Positions 1 to 11,056 of a stretch of 64,000 nucleotides of DNA are shown here, piece after piece. Position 1 is the first letter of the stretch. Each line of letters starts with the position of its first letter. Under the pieces are notes generated by a model that saw only the letters and a program-made list of their open reading frames with translations, was not told where the DNA came from and did no database searches. The DNA comes from an uncultured Paracoccaceae bacterium. GTDB lineage: Bacteria; Pseudomonadota; Alphaproteobacteria; Rhodobacterales; Rhodobacteraceae. The position numbers were made by a program, and so were the translations under genes. The DNA is taken from NCBI GenBank assembly GCA_947487205.1, contig CANKVU010000017.1, positions 55,895 through 119,894 on the forward strand, in the 5' to 3' direction.

Positions 1-361
1 CTGAGCCGGTACCGAGATCGAGGACCCGGTCGAACGGTCCGGCGAGCCCCATGCTGACAAGGGTCTCGGTGTCGGGCCGGGGATCGAGCACGTCGGGCGT
101 AATGCGAAAGCTGTGGCGCCAGAACCCCCGGAATCCGATGATGCGGGAAACCGGCTCCCCCGCCGCCCTGCGCTCCAGCACGGCCGCGTAAGTTTCCCGC
201 AGGGCATCGTCGGAATGCGCGTCCTCGGCCAGCCTGTGCAGGGCCTCGCGGGGCAGGCCCGCGGCATGGGCCAGAAGGATCCGTGCCTCTCGACCGGGAT
301 CAGGCACATGGGCGAGCCGTTGCCTCCCCTCGGAAAGGAGGTCGCGGAGGGGGTCGCTCAT
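1..361 (-). CDS. prmC: Peptide chain release factor N5-glutamine methyltransferase, N-terminal part (truncated by window edge)
   Basis: Reverse-complement reading from ATG at 361 gives [44 protein letters not shown]...[31 protein letters not shown]...VLDLGTGS, typical PrmC/HemK; start overlaps the prfA stop. Confidence 0.93.
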   Translation of the reverse strand, partial: MSDPLRDLLSEGRQRLAHVPDPGREARILLAHAAGLPREALHRLAEDAHSDDALRETYAAVLERRAAGEPVSRIIGFRGFWRHSFRITPDVLDPRPDTETLVSMGLAGPFDRVLDLGTGS

Positions 362-1407
362 CCCTCCATCTCGGCCAGGCGGGCGGCCTGGTCCTCGGCG
401 ACGAGGGCGTCGATCACCTCGGACAGGTCGCCCTGCATCACCTGGTCGAGCTTGTAGAGCGTGAGGTTGATGCGGTGATCGGTCAGGCGCCCCTGGGGAA
501 AGTTGTAGGTACGGATCCGCTCGGAGCGGTCGCCCGAGCCGACCTGCGCCTTGCGGGCATCGGCGCGCTCCGTCGCGGCCTTGCGCCGTTCCATGTCGAA
601 CAGGCGCGCCCGAAGGACATCCATGGCGATTTCGCGGTTCCGATGCTGGGATTTCTCGGAGGATGTGACGACGAGGCCGGTCGGAACGTGGGTGATCCGC
701 ACGGCCGAATCGGTCGTGTTGACATGCTGGCCACCGGCCCCGCTCGACCGCATCGTATCGATGCGCAGGTCGTTCGGATCGATGCGGAGGTCGACCTCCT
801 GCGCCTCCGGCAGGACCGCGACGGTCGCGGCGGAGGTATGGATGCGGCCGCCAGATTCCGTCGCCGGGACGCGCTGGACCCGGTGGACGCCGGATTCGAA
901 CTTCAATCGCGCAAAGACGCCGTCGCCCTTCACGTTGGCGACGAGCTCCTTGAGGCCGCCGAGCTCGGTCTCCTGCCGCTCGACCACGTCGAAGCGCCAC
1001 CCCTGCCCTTCGGCGAAGCGCTGGTACATCCGCATGAGGTCGCCGGCAAAGAGCGCCGCCTCCTCGCCGCCGGTTCCGGGACGGATCTCGAGGATGGCGG
1101 GCCGGGAATCTGCGACGTCGCGGGGCAGGAGCGCGCGACGCAGCTGTTGCTCCAGATCCGCGCGACAATCTTCCAACCGGGGCAGCTCTTCCTCTGCCAG
1201 CGGCCGCATCTCGGGGTCGTCGAGCATCGCACGGGCCTGCGCGATCTCGGCGTTGAGCGCACGCCAGTCGCGCGCGGCCTCCACCACCGGACGGAGTTCG
1301 GCGTATTCGCGCCCCTGCCGGGCGAGATCGCCGCCGCCCTCGGACATCGCCGCCTCGAGATACTCGAACCGGGCGATGATCTGATCCAGTCGCTCTTCGG
1401 GAACCAT
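358..1407 (-). CDS. prfA: Peptide chain release factor 1
   Basis: [25 protein letters not shown]...[18 protein letters not shown]...[27 protein letters not shown] motif present. ORF can extend to 1425. Confidence 0.97.
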   Translation of the reverse strand: MVPEERLDQIIARFEYLEAAMSEGGGDLARQGREYAELRPVVEAARDWRALNAEIAQARAMLDDPEMRPLAEEELPRLEDCRADLEQQLRRALLPRDVADSRPAILEIRPGTGGEEAALFAGDLMRMYQRFAEGQGWRFDVVERQETELGGLKELVANVKGDGVFARLKFESGVHRVQRVPATESGGRIHTSAATVAVLPEAQEVDLRIDPNDLRIDTMRSSGAGGQHVNTTDSAVRITHVPTGLVVTSSEKSQHRNREIAMDVLRARLFDMERRKAATERADARKAQVGSGDRSERIRTYNFPQGRLTDHRINLTLYKLDQVMQGDLSEVIDALVAEDQAARLAEMEG

Positions 1408-1560
1408 GGCGCCGTCATGCCACAATGCCCGCCCCGGTCAAGCCATCGCACCGGCCTGCCGTCGCGGCGGCACTGGACCATCCCGCGATCCCCTGCAAAA
1501 CTCCGCGACAGGAGAGCCGGACGCCACGATCCGGCAAGACACCTGACAGGGAACAGCTCG

Positions 1561-3132
1561 ATGATCTACCGAACCTCGCTCGCGGCCTCGGCCCTCCTTC
1601 TGGGGATGGTGGGGGCGGCCCACGCGCAGCAGACGCTCGTCTATTGCTCAGAAGGCAGCCCCGAGGGATTCGATCCCGCGCTCTATACCGCCGGCACCAC
1701 CTTCGACGCCTCGTCCCACACCGTCTACAACCAGCTTGCCGAGTTCGAGACGGGCACCACCAACGTGGTCCCGGGCCTGGCCGAAAGCTGGGAGGTATCC
1801 GACGACGGGACGAGCTATACGTTCACCCTGCGCGAGGGCGTACAGTTCCACTCCAACGACCAATTCACCCCATCGCGGCCGATGAACGCCGACGACGTGA
1901 TCTACACGTTCGAGCGGCAGCAGGGCGAAGGATCGTGGGAATACTACAACGCCATGTCGATGCCCGACCTGATCGAATCGATCGAGAAGGTCGACGACAT
2001 GACGGTCCGGTTCAATTTGACACGCCCCGAGGCGCCGTTCATCGCCAACATGGCCATGGATTTCGCCTCCATCGTGTCGAAGGAATACGCCGACCAGATG
2101 GAGGAGGCGGGAACGCCCGGCGCCTTGAACCAGCGTCCCATCGGCACCGGTCCCTTCGTGTTCGAGGATTATCAGACCGACGCGGTCATCCGATACATCA
2201 AGAACGAGGATTACTGGAAGGAGGGCGAGCCGAAGGTCGACAACCTCGTCTTTGCCATCACGCCCGACGCGAGCGTGCGTCTGCAGCGCCTGCAGGCGGG
2301 CGAATGCCACGTCATGCCCTACCCCAACCCGGCCGACATCGACTCGATCCAGTCCAACACCGACCTCGAGATGCTCCAGCAGGAGGGGCTAAACGTTGGC
2401 TATCTCGCATACAACACCACGCAGGAGCCCTTCGACGATCCGCAGGTCCGCCGTGCCCTGAACATGGCGATCGACAAGGAGGGGATCATCGACGTGATCT
2501 TCCAGGGTTACGGCGAGATCGCCAAGAACCCGATCCCGCCGACCATGTGGGGATACAACGACAGCATCGAGGACGACCCCTACGACCCCGAGCAGGCGCG
2601 CCAGATGCTGGCCGATGCGGGCGTCGAGGATCTCTCGATGCGGATCTGGGCGATGCCGGTCCAGCGCCCCTACAACCCCAACGCGCGGCGCATGGCCGAG
2701 CTGATCCAAGAGGACTTTTCCGAGGTCGGGGTGGATGTGGAGATCGTCTCTTATGAATGGGGCGAGTATCTTGAGCGCAGCCGGGCCGAGGACCGCGACG
2801 GCGCGGTGCTGCTGGGCTGGACCGGGGACAATGGCGACCCGGACAACTTCCTCGCCGTGCTCCTGGGCTGCGACGCGGTCGGCAACTCTAACCGCGCGCA
2901 ATGGTGCAACGAGGAGTTCGACGGCCTGGTGCAGGAGGCCAAGACGATTTCCGATCAGTCGGAACGCGCCAAGCTCTACGAAGAGGCGCAAGTTGTCTTC
3001 AAGGATCAGGCACCCTGGGCAACGATCGCCCATTCCGTCGTGTTCATGCCGATCCGGTCCGAGGTCGAGGGTTACATCATCCACCCGCTGGGCGGGCATC
3101 TGTTCGACACCGTGTCCCTGAACCAGGAGTGA
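1561..3132 (+). CDS. dppA: ABC transporter periplasmic peptide-binding protein (DppA-like)
   Basis: Signal peptide MIYRTSLAASALLLGMVGAAHAQ followed by SBP family 5 sequence; followed by dppB/C/D/F-like genes. Confidence 0.93.
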   Translation: MIYRTSLAASALLLGMVGAAHAQQTLVYCSEGSPEGFDPALYTAGTTFDASSHTVYNQLAEFETGTTNVVPGLAESWEVSDDGTSYTFTLREGVQFHSNDQFTPSRPMNADDVIYTFERQQGEGSWEYYNAMSMPDLIESIEKVDDMTVRFNLTRPEAPFIANMAMDFASIVSKEYADQMEEAGTPGALNQRPIGTGPFVFEDYQTDAVIRYIKNEDYWKEGEPKVDNLVFAITPDASVRLQRLQAGECHVMPYPNPADIDSIQSNTDLEMLQQEGLNVGYLAYNTTQEPFDDPQVRRALNMAIDKEGIIDVIFQGYGEIAKNPIPPTMWGYNDSIEDDPYDPEQARQMLADAGVEDLSMRIWAMPVQRPYNPNARRMAELIQEDFSEVGVDVEIVSYEWGEYLERSRAEDRDGAVLLGWTGDNGDPDNFLAVLLGCDAVGNSNRAQWCNEEFDGLVQEAKTISDQSERAKLYEEAQVVFKDQAPWATIAHSVVFMPIRSEVEGYIIHPLGGHLFDTVSLNQE

Positions 3133-3138
3133 CGTCCA

Positions 3139-3170
3139 CCGGCCGGACCCCCACGACGGGGCCCGGCCGG
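3139..3170 (+). terminator. Intercistronic hairpin downstream of dppA (attenuator/3'-stabiliser)
   Basis: CCGGCCGGaCCCC(C)-ACGAC-GGGGcCCGGCCGG near-perfect inverted repeat just after the dppA stop, no T-tract. Confidence 0.55.
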
Positions 3171-3264
3171 ATGCCCGGGGCGGAGGGGCTTGCACCCGCA
3201 TGATCCCCGCCCTACCCGGAGCCGTCCTTCCTGCCCCAGCCAAGACCGAGCCAAGGGTGATCCG

Positions 3265-4272
3265 ATGCTAAAGTTCGCGCTATCCCGGCTGGGGACCTTC
3301 GTTCCGACGTTCCTCGGCGTGGCGCTGATCTCCTTCGCGTTCATCCGCGTGCTGCCCGGTGACCCGATCATCGTGATGGCCGGCGAGCGGGGGTTGAGCG
3401 AGGCCAGATACGAGGAGTTGCGCCAGCAATACGGGTTCAACGACCCGCTCTGGGTGCAGTTCTGGGATTATCTGACGGGAATCCTGCGTGGCGACCTCGG
3501 CGAGAGCTTCGTGACCAATCGGCCCGTCTGGGACGAGTTCTTCTCCCTCTTCCCCGCAACGGTAGAGCTGTCGCTCTGCGCGATCATAATCGCCATCGCC
3601 CTCGGGATTCCCGCAGGTGTGATCGCAGCGGTGAATCGCGGCAAGTTCTTCGACCGGGCGCTGATGTCCACCGCGCTGATCGGCTATTCGATGCCGATCT
3701 TCTGGTGGGCCCTGCTGCTCATCATCGTCTTCTCGGGAAACCTGGGCTGGACGCCGGTATCGGGGCGAATCGGACTTCTCTATTATTTCGACGACGTGAC
3801 CGGCTTCATGCTGATCGACTCGCTCCTCTCTGGGCAGGACGGTGCCTTCGGAAGCGCGGTCAGCCACCTGATCCTGCCCTCGATCGCATTGTCGACCATC
3901 CCGCTCGCGGTCATCGCGCGCCAGACGCGTTCGGCCATGCTGGAGGTCCTGTCGGAGGACTATATCCGCACCGCGCGGGCCAAGGGCCTGTCGCCCGGTC
4001 GGGTCAACGGCGTGCACGCGTTGCGCAACGCGATGATCCCGGTCATCACCGTAATCGGGCTCAGCGTGGGCACGCTGCTCGCCGGGGCGATCCTGACCGA
4101 AACGATCTTCTCGTGGCCGGGGATAGGCAAGTGGATGGTCGATTCGATCTTTCGCCGGGATTACCCGGTCGTTCAGGGGGGCCTCCTGATGATCGCGGTG
4201 ATCGTCATGATCGTGAACCTGTTCGTCGACCTCATGTACGGTCTCATCAATCCAAAGATCAGGAAGCGTTGA
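3265..4272 (+). CDS. dppB: Dipeptide ABC transporter permease DppB
   Basis: MLKFALSRLGTFVPTFLGVALISFAFIRVLPGDPI..., BPD_transp_1 type permease. Confidence 0.93.
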   Translation: MLKFALSRLGTFVPTFLGVALISFAFIRVLPGDPIIVMAGERGLSEARYEELRQQYGFNDPLWVQFWDYLTGILRGDLGESFVTNRPVWDEFFSLFPATVELSLCAIIIAIALGIPAGVIAAVNRGKFFDRALMSTALIGYSMPIFWWALLLIIVFSGNLGWTPVSGRIGLLYYFDDVTGFMLIDSLLSGQDGAFGSAVSHLILPSIALSTIPLAVIARQTRSAMLEVLSEDYIRTARAKGLSPGRVNGVHALRNAMIPVITVIGLSVGTLLAGAILTETIFSWPGIGKWMVDSIFRRDYPVVQGGLLMIAVIVMIVNLFVDLMYGLINPKIRKR

Positions 4273-4273
4273 G

Positions 4274-5188
4274 ATGGCCGACGCCTCATCCCAGACCGGC
4301 AAGTCCCTCGCCGGCGTGGATCGCCGCCCGGGGCGATTGAAGGAATTCTGGTCCTATTTCAGCGAAAACCGCGGCGCCGTCTTTGGGCTCTACGTCTTTG
4401 CGGCGTTCCTCATCGTGGCGGTCTTCGCCCCGCTCCTGGCGCCCTACGACCCCTCCACCCAGTTTCGGGGCCACACCCTGCAACCACCGGTGTGGCAGGC
4501 GGGGGGCGAATGGGCCTTCCCCTTGGGCACCGACGCCGTGGGCCGCGACATGCTTTCGCGGTTGATCCATGGGGCGCGGTTCTCGTTCTTCGTGGGCATC
4601 GTGGTGGTGGTCGTGGCGGCGAGCGGCGGCATCGTCGTCGGATTGCTCGCGGGCTTCGCGCCGAAATGGCTCGACACGCTGATCATGCGATTGATGGACA
4701 TCATCCTCGCCTTCCCGTCGCTGCTCCTGGCGCTGGTGCTGGTGGCGGTTCTGGGGCCGACGCTCCTGAACGCGATGATCGCCATCGCCCTCGTATTGCA
4801 ACCGCATTACGTTCGACTGACACGCGCCAGCGTGCTCGCGGAGCGATCCAAGGATTATGTCGTGGCCTCGCGCGTCGCGGGCGCGGGGCGGGCCCGGCTG
4901 ATGTTCATCACAGTGTTGCCGAACTGCCTTGCGCCGATCATCGTCCAGGCGGCGCTGTCCTTCTCGACCGCGATCCTCGACGCCGCGGCGTTGGGCTTCC
5001 TTGGCATGGGCGCACAGCCGCCAACGCCCGAATGGGGGACGATGCTGGCCGATGCACGCGAATTCGTCCTGCGGGCCTGGTGGGTTGTGACCTTTCCAGG
5101 CCTCGCCATCCTGATCACGGTCCTGGCCATCAATCTCATGGGCGACGGGTTGCGTGACGCTCTTGATCCAAAACTGAAGCGGAGCTGA
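4274..5188 (+). CDS. dppC: Dipeptide ABC transporter permease DppC
   Basis: LGTDAVGRDMLSRLIHGARFSFFVG...; EAA-loop region; adjacent to dppB. Confidence 0.93.
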   Translation: MADASSQTGKSLAGVDRRPGRLKEFWSYFSENRGAVFGLYVFAAFLIVAVFAPLLAPYDPSTQFRGHTLQPPVWQAGGEWAFPLGTDAVGRDMLSRLIHGARFSFFVGIVVVVVAASGGIVVGLLAGFAPKWLDTLIMRLMDIILAFPSLLLALVLVAVLGPTLLNAMIAIALVLQPHYVRLTRASVLAERSKDYVVASRVAGAGRARLMFITVLPNCLAPIIVQAALSFSTAILDAAALGFLGMGAQPPTPEWGTMLADAREFVLRAWWVVTFPGLAILITVLAINLMGDGLRDALDPKLKRS

Positions 5189-5191
5189 CCG

Positions 5192-6499
5192 ATGCTGAGA
5201 GTTCTCTCCCGCCCGCTGACGGGATTGGTTGAAAAGTACCTCCCCGACCCGTTCGTCCTTGTCGTCGTGCTGACCCTGATCACGATGGGAAGTGCGATCG
5301 TGTTCCAGGGCACCGGGCCGACCGAGGTTCTGCGCATGTGGGGCGACGGTTTCTGGTCGCTGCTGTCGTTTTCGATGCAGATGCTGTTCGTGCTGGTCTC
5401 GGGCTTCATGATGGCCTCGACCCCGCCGGTGAAACGCCTTTTGTCCTGGCTGGCCGGACGCGCTTCATCTCCCGGCGGCGCCATCGTGATGGTGAGCCTC
5501 GTCAGCCTCGCGGCCAGCTGGCTCAACTGGGGCTTCGGCCTGGTGGTCGGCGCGCTCTTCGCCAAGGAGATGGCGCGACAGATCCGCGTCGATTACCGCC
5601 TGCTGATTGCCTCGGCCTATTCCGGCTTCCTGATCTGGCACGGCGGGATATCCGGTTCGATCCCGCTGTCGGTCGCCACGGAAGGGCACCCCTTCGTGGA
5701 CCAGATCGGGATCATCCCGACATCTGAGACGATCTTCTCGTTCTACAACCTCGCCATCGTGGCCGCGCTCGTCGTCGTCATCCCGCTCGTGAACCGCGCG
5801 ATGATGCCGCCGGAAGAGCGGATGGTGACGGTCGACCCCGATCTTCTGCGCGAAGAGAGCGATGAGGACCCGGGCGAGACGACACCCGCCGACTGGCTGG
5901 AAACGTCGCCGATCCTGTCATGGCTCGTGGGCATCGCCGGTGCGGCGTTCCTCGTGATCCATTTCGCCGGCGGCGGCGGCCTGTCGCTCGACATCGTCAA
6001 CTTCACCTTCCTGACCCTCGCGATCCTGCTGCACGGCACACCCCGCCGGCTGCTGCGCAGCCTCGACGAGGGCATCAAGGGCGGCGCCGGGATCGTCATC
6101 CAGTTCCCGTTCTACGCGGGCATCATGGGGATCATGACGGCCAGCGGTCTGGCCGCCTCCATGTCGGAAGGGCTGGTCTCGCTCGCCAACGAGTTCACCT
6201 TCCCGTTCTGGACCTTCCTGTCGGCGGGGATCGTCAACTTCTTCGTCCCCTCCGGGGGCGGACAATGGGCGGTTCAGGCACCGATCATCATGCCGGCGGC
6301 CGACTCGATCGGCATCGACCAGGCGCGCGCCGCCATGGCCGTGGCGTGGGGCGATGCATGGACGAACATGATCCAGCCGTTCTGGGCGCTGCCGCTCCTC
6401 GGGATCGCGGGCCTGCGCGCACGGGACATGATGGGTTTCTGCGTCGTGCATCTGCTCATCGGCGGGGTGATCATCACACTGGGACTGACGTTGCTATGA
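5192..6499 (+). CDS. AtoE-like short-chain fatty acid transporter family permease
   Basis: [33 protein letters not shown]...[20 protein letters not shown]...[22 protein letters not shown], characteristic of AtoE/SCFA transporter family; overlaps dppD start. Confidence 0.88.
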   Translation: MLRVLSRPLTGLVEKYLPDPFVLVVVLTLITMGSAIVFQGTGPTEVLRMWGDGFWSLLSFSMQMLFVLVSGFMMASTPPVKRLLSWLAGRASSPGGAIVMVSLVSLAASWLNWGFGLVVGALFAKEMARQIRVDYRLLIASAYSGFLIWHGGISGSIPLSVATEGHPFVDQIGIIPTSETIFSFYNLAIVAALVVVIPLVNRAMMPPEERMVTVDPDLLREESDEDPGETTPADWLETSPILSWLVGIAGAAFLVIHFAGGGGLSLDIVNFTFLTLAILLHGTPRRLLRSLDEGIKGGAGIVIQFPFYAGIMGIMTASGLAASMSEGLVSLANEFTFPFWTFLSAGIVNFFVPSGGGQWAVQAPIIMPAADSIGIDQARAAMAVAWGDAWTNMIQPFWALPLLGIAGLRARDMMGFCVVHLLIGGVIITLGLTLL

Positions 6500-7473
6500 G
6501 CCTGCTGAGAATCCGTAACCTCTCGGTTACCTTTACCACGGCGGGCGGCGCGTTCCGCGCCGTCGACAAGGTCGACGTGGACGTCGATAGCGGGGAGATC
6601 CTGGCCATCGTGGGCGAGAGCGGGTCCGGCAAGTCGGTTTCGATGCTCGCCGCGATGGGCCTGCTGCCCTGGACTGCGACGGTGACGGCCGACGAGATGA
6701 GCTTCGACGGGCAGGATCTGCGGCAGCTGACCGGCAAGGCGCGGCGGCGGCTGATCGGAAACCAGCTGGCGATGATATTCCAGGAGCCGATGTCGTCGCT
6801 GAACCCGTGCTTCACCGCCGGCTTCCAGATCCGCGAGGCACTGAGGAAGCATACCGACCTGGATCGAAAGGCGCGCCACGCCCGATGCGTGGAATTGTTC
6901 GAGATGGTCGGGATTCCCGATCCGGAACGGCGCCTTGCCGCGTTTCCCCACCAGCTTTCCGGGGGGATGAACCAGCGGGTGATGATCGCCATGGCGATCT
7001 CGTGTCGACCGCGCCTGCTGATCGCGGACGAGCCCACCACCGCGCTTGATGTCACCATCCAAGCCCAGATCCTGGACCTTCTGGTGAACCTCCAACGGGA
7101 AACGGGGATGGGTCTGATCCTCATTACCCACGACATGGGCGTGGTGGCGGAAACCGCGGAACGCGTGGCCGTCCAATATGCCGGCCAGAAGGTGGAGGAC
7201 CAGCCGGTCCGCAATCTTTTCGACAGCCCGCACCACCCCTACACGGCCGCGCTCCTCGCCGCCCTGCCCGAACGCGCGACCGAGGCCCGCCTGCCGACCA
7301 TTCCAGGCGTCGTCCCCGGGCAGCACGACCGCCCCGCCGGGTGCCTCTTCTCGCCCCGCTGCCGCTATGCCGACGACCGGTGCCGCAACGTCGTACCGCC
7401 GGTGCAGCCGGACGCGCTCGGGCGCGCGCTCTGCCATTATCCGCTCAACGCACCGGAGGAGGCACGGGCATGA
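6496..7473 (+). CDS. dppD: Dipeptide ABC transporter ATP-binding protein DppD
   Basis: Walker A GESGSGKS, signature [15 protein letters not shown], Walker [13 protein letters not shown]; oligopeptide transporter C-terminal Cys motif. Confidence 0.93.
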   Translation: MSLLRIRNLSVTFTTAGGAFRAVDKVDVDVDSGEILAIVGESGSGKSVSMLAAMGLLPWTATVTADEMSFDGQDLRQLTGKARRRLIGNQLAMIFQEPMSSLNPCFTAGFQIREALRKHTDLDRKARHARCVELFEMVGIPDPERRLAAFPHQLSGGMNQRVMIAMAISCRPRLLIADEPTTALDVTIQAQILDLLVNLQRETGMGLILITHDMGVVAETAERVAVQYAGQKVEDQPVRNLFDSPHHPYTAALLAALPERATEARLPTIPGVVPGQHDRPAGCLFSPRCRYADDRCRNVVPPVQPDALGRALCHYPLNAPEEARA

Positions 7474-7549
7474 AAGACGCTGCGACAGCGCGTTCCGAAA
7501 CGGGCCTTCGGCCTATCGGCGACCCGGAGCGACGCGGGTGGGCCGTAAC

Positions 7550-8503
7550 ATGAGCCCGGTCATCGAGGCCCGCGACCTCGGTCGTGATTACGAGGTCGGC
7601 GGCGGCCTATTCTCGGAACCCGGGATCGTGCGTGCGGTCGCCGCCACCTCTTTCGCCGTCGATGCGGGGCGGACGCTTGCGGTCGTGGGCGAGTCGGGGT
7701 GCGGGAAATCGACCCTCGCGCGTCTCGTGACCATGATCGAGGAGCCGACCTCGGGTTCCTTCGCCATCGACGGGGTCGAGGTGACGCCGGCCAGGTGGGC
7801 CGAGCTCAGGACCGATGTCCAGATCGTGTTCCAGGATCCCTACGGGTCCCTGAACCTTCGCCAGCGGGTCGGTCAGATCCTTGAGGAACCACTGAAGATC
7901 AACCGCCCCAAGCTGTCCCGGAAGGAACGGCAGGAACGGGGGCGGGAGATGATGCGCCTCGTCGGCCTCCGAGACGAGCATTACGACCGTTATCCGCACA
8001 TGTTCTCGGGCGGCCAGCGCCAGCGGGTGGCCGTTGCCCGGGCCCTGATGCTGGAGCCGAAGCTCCTCGTGCTCGACGAGCCCGTCTCGGCACTTGACCT
8101 GTCGATCCAGAGCCAGATCCTGAACCTCCTGAACGAGTTGCAGGAGAAGATGGACCTCGCCTATCTCTTCATCTCTCACGACCTGTCTGTCGTGCGGCAT
8201 GTGGCCGACGACATTCTGGTGATGTATCTGGGGCGGCCCGTCGAGTTCGGCCCTAAGGACGAGGTGTTCGACGCACCGCGGCACCCCTATACAAAAGCGC
8301 TGATCTCGGCCACGCCCTCCGCGAACCCCGAAGGCCGGCGCGAGCGCATCAAGCTGACGGGCGAAATTCCCTCTCCGCTCGCCGTCCCGCCCGGATGCCC
8401 CTTCGCGCCGCGTTGCTGGAAGGCGCAACAGAAATGCCGCGACGAACGCCCCGCGATGACCGGCCACCCCCACCCGGCCGCCTGCTTCTTTCCCGAGAAC
8501 TAA
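7550..8503 (+). CDS. dppF: Dipeptide ABC transporter ATP-binding protein DppF
   Basis: Walker A GESGCGKS, FSGGQRQRVAVARAL, LLVLDEPVSALD. Confidence 0.93.
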   Translation: MSPVIEARDLGRDYEVGGGLFSEPGIVRAVAATSFAVDAGRTLAVVGESGCGKSTLARLVTMIEEPTSGSFAIDGVEVTPARWAELRTDVQIVFQDPYGSLNLRQRVGQILEEPLKINRPKLSRKERQERGREMMRLVGLRDEHYDRYPHMFSGGQRQRVAVARALMLEPKLLVLDEPVSALDLSIQSQILNLLNELQEKMDLAYLFISHDLSVVRHVADDILVMYLGRPVEFGPKDEVFDAPRHPYTKALISATPSANPEGRRERIKLTGEIPSPLAVPPGCPFAPRCWKAQQKCRDERPAMTGHPHPAACFFPEN

Positions 8504-8518
8504 ACTTGCCATCCGCAT

Positions 8519-8541
8519 CCCCCGCCCGGCATGGTCGGGGG
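8519..8541 (+). terminator. Possible hairpin after dppF
   Basis: CCCCCG-N11-CGGGGG inverted repeat between dppF stop and the dehydratase start; no T-tract. Confidence 0.35.
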
Positions 8542-8564
8542 CCGGAGAAGGAAAGGATTTCCCG

Positions 8565-10346
8565 ATGAGCGATACACGCGCGAACCGTCGCTTCCGGTCC
8601 CAGGAATGGTTCGATAACCCGAACAATCCGGGGATGACGGCGCTCTACCTCGAAAGATACCAGAACCAGACGTTCACGTGCGAGGAATTGCAAAGCGACC
8701 GGCCCGTCATCGGCATTGCCAATTCCGGCTCCGATCTCGCGCCGTGCAACAAGATCCACGTCTTCCTGATGGACCGGATCAAGGCCGGGATCCGCGACGG
8801 CGGCGGCATTCCCATGGAATTCCCCGTCCACCCGATCCAGGAGACGGGCAAGCGCCCCACCGCGGCGCTCGACCGGAACCTGACCTATCTGGGGTTGGTG
8901 GAGGTTCTGCACGGCTATCCGATCGACGGGGTGGTGCTGACCACGGGCTGTGACAAGACCACGCCGGCCATGCTGATGGGGGCGGCGACCACCGACCTGC
9001 CGGCCATCGCCTTGAATGGCGGGCCGATGACCGACGGCTGGTGGAAGGGCAAGCGCGCCGGATCCGGTACCGTGATCTGGGAAAGCCGGCGACTGCTGGC
9101 CGAAGGCAAGATCGATTACGACGAGTTCATGGAGCGGGCCTGCCACTCGGCCCCGTCGCTCGGCCATTGCAACACGATGGGTACCGCCTCGACGATGAAC
9201 GCATTGGCCGAGGCGCTGGGCATGACGCTGACCGGCGCCTCGGCGATTCCAGCCCCCTTCCGGGAGCGGATGGCCATGGCCTACGAGACGGGCCGCCGCA
9301 TCGTCGGCATGGTGCTGGAGGATCTGCGCCCCTCGTCCATCATGACACGGCAGGCCTTCGAGAACGCCATCGTCGTGAACTCTGCCATCGGGGGGTCTAC
9401 CAACGCTCCGCCGCACCTCGCGGCCGTGGCCCGGCACGTGGGCGTGGAGCTCGACATCCATGAATGGGAGACGATCGGTCACGACGTGCCCTTGATGGTC
9501 AACATGCAACCTGCCGGGGAATACCTCGGAGAAAGCTTCTTTCGCGCCGGTGGCGTCCCGGCCGTGATGGGCGAGTTGCGCAAGGCCGGCCGGCTGCACG
9601 ACGCGCCGATGACCGCCACGGGCCGAACCATGGGCGATAACCTGGACGGCTGGGAAAGCCGCGACACCGATGTGGTGACGACCTATGACGCGCCGCTGCG
9701 AAAGAACGCGGGCTTCAAGGTGATCTCCGGCAACCTGTTCGATTCCGCGCTGATGAAGTCCTCGGTCATCTCCGAGGGATTCCGGCAGCGATACCTGTCC
9801 GAGCCGGGGCGCGAGGGGATCTACGAGGCGCGGGCCGTCGTGTTCGAGGGGCCGGAGGATTATCACGACCGAATCAACGACCCCGGTCTGGAGATCGACG
9901 ACCGCACGATCCTGTTCATCCGCGGCGTGGGCTGCGTCGGATATCCCGGTTCGGCCGAGGTAGTGAACATGCTTCCCCCCGACGCCGTGGTGAAGGAGGG
10001 GATTTCCCATCTGCCGACGGTCGGCGACGGCCGGCAATCCGGCACGTCCGAAAGCCCGTCGATCCTGAACGCGTCCCCCGAGGCCGCGGTCGGTGGCGGC
10101 CTCGCCTTCCTTAAAACCGGGGACCGGGTGCGACTGGATCTCAACGCGTCCCGCATGGACGCGCTGGTCGACGAGGCCGAATGGCAGGCCCGAAAGGACG
10201 CCTGGACCCCGCCCGACCTGATCAACGAAACCCCATGGCAGGAGATCTACCGCACCCATGTCGGCCAGCTCGGGCGAGGCGGCTGCCTGGAACTGGCGAC
10301 GGCCTATCACAAGACCTCCGCCACGCTGCCGCGCGACAACCACTGA
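8565..10346 (+). CDS. IlvD/Edd family dehydratase (sugar-acid dehydratase-like, e.g. L-arabinonate/D-xylonate)
   Basis: CDKTTPAMLMGA, NSGSDLAPCNKIH, GHCNTMGTASTMN and GCVGYPGSAEVVNM motifs of the IlvD/Edd family. Confidence 0.92.
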   Translation: MSDTRANRRFRSQEWFDNPNNPGMTALYLERYQNQTFTCEELQSDRPVIGIANSGSDLAPCNKIHVFLMDRIKAGIRDGGGIPMEFPVHPIQETGKRPTAALDRNLTYLGLVEVLHGYPIDGVVLTTGCDKTTPAMLMGAATTDLPAIALNGGPMTDGWWKGKRAGSGTVIWESRRLLAEGKIDYDEFMERACHSAPSLGHCNTMGTASTMNALAEALGMTLTGASAIPAPFRERMAMAYETGRRIVGMVLEDLRPSSIMTRQAFENAIVVNSAIGGSTNAPPHLAAVARHVGVELDIHEWETIGHDVPLMVNMQPAGEYLGESFFRAGGVPAVMGELRKAGRLHDAPMTATGRTMGDNLDGWESRDTDVVTTYDAPLRKNAGFKVISGNLFDSALMKSSVISEGFRQRYLSEPGREGIYEARAVVFEGPEDYHDRINDPGLEIDDRTILFIRGVGCVGYPGSAEVVNMLPPDAVVKEGISHLPTVGDGRQSGTSESPSILNASPEAAVGGGLAFLKTGDRVRLDLNASRMDALVDEAEWQARKDAWTPPDLINETPWQEIYRTHVGQLGRGGCLELATAYHKTSATLPRDNH

Positions 10347-11056
10347 CCGGAGCCGGGCCGGGTACCGGCCCCCGTTCCCTCTTCGCCGGTGGTGGCGATC
10401 CAGTTCCTGATCCGCGCGCCATACGCCCCCAAAACAGGTTTCCGTGGGGCCGCACGCGGCCAAAACCCTAGCATGGCGGTTTTACCTTGCGGATCTACCG
10501 AAACCGGCAGTGCAGCCGAGACCGGGAAGATCAGTGAGCCTTCCGATCGAAGGCTCGACCAATGAAGGGACCGGCCAATTCCGGTTCATATGCATCAGTC
10601 GGCTCGCCGCGACGACGGGCGCGTGCGCAGGCGGCAGGCCGAAAAGCGCCGTGATCGTCAGGCAGGCACGGATGGTGTAGCCGGGACAATCCGACGTTGC
10701 CTTTTTTGCGCGAGGCCCCGGTGTGTCAGGCCATGCCGGGGTCGAGCTGGATCGTCAGCGATCCGAGGGCACAATGGCGTGTAGCAGAACGAGTAGTTCG
10801 GCGACGGAAGGAGGTGGTGTCAGGCCTCGACACGCCGCCCACCATGTCGACGGACTCGTCATGCAGATCCCGGTGGGCCTTGGACAACGCCATCACGACC
10901 GCACGGGATCCGGCGTTCCAGTCATCCCGGTGCGCCCATGGGTCTGCCATTCGCCCCCACCTGAGCCAGCCGAGACGCCCGGCGCACAAACGTGTTCCTT
11001 GCAGACCAGCTCGAGTGTGCCGTCACCACGACTGCTAGAAACGCCTGGGGAAAGTA

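Noticed and set aside
283-1560. N-terminal 426 aa extension of the 949 aa ORF containing dppA
   Set aside because: Antisense to prfA; the real dppA start with signal peptide is at 1561.
8349-10463. 704 aa minus-strand ORF
   Set aside because: Antisense shadow of the IlvD/Edd dehydratase.
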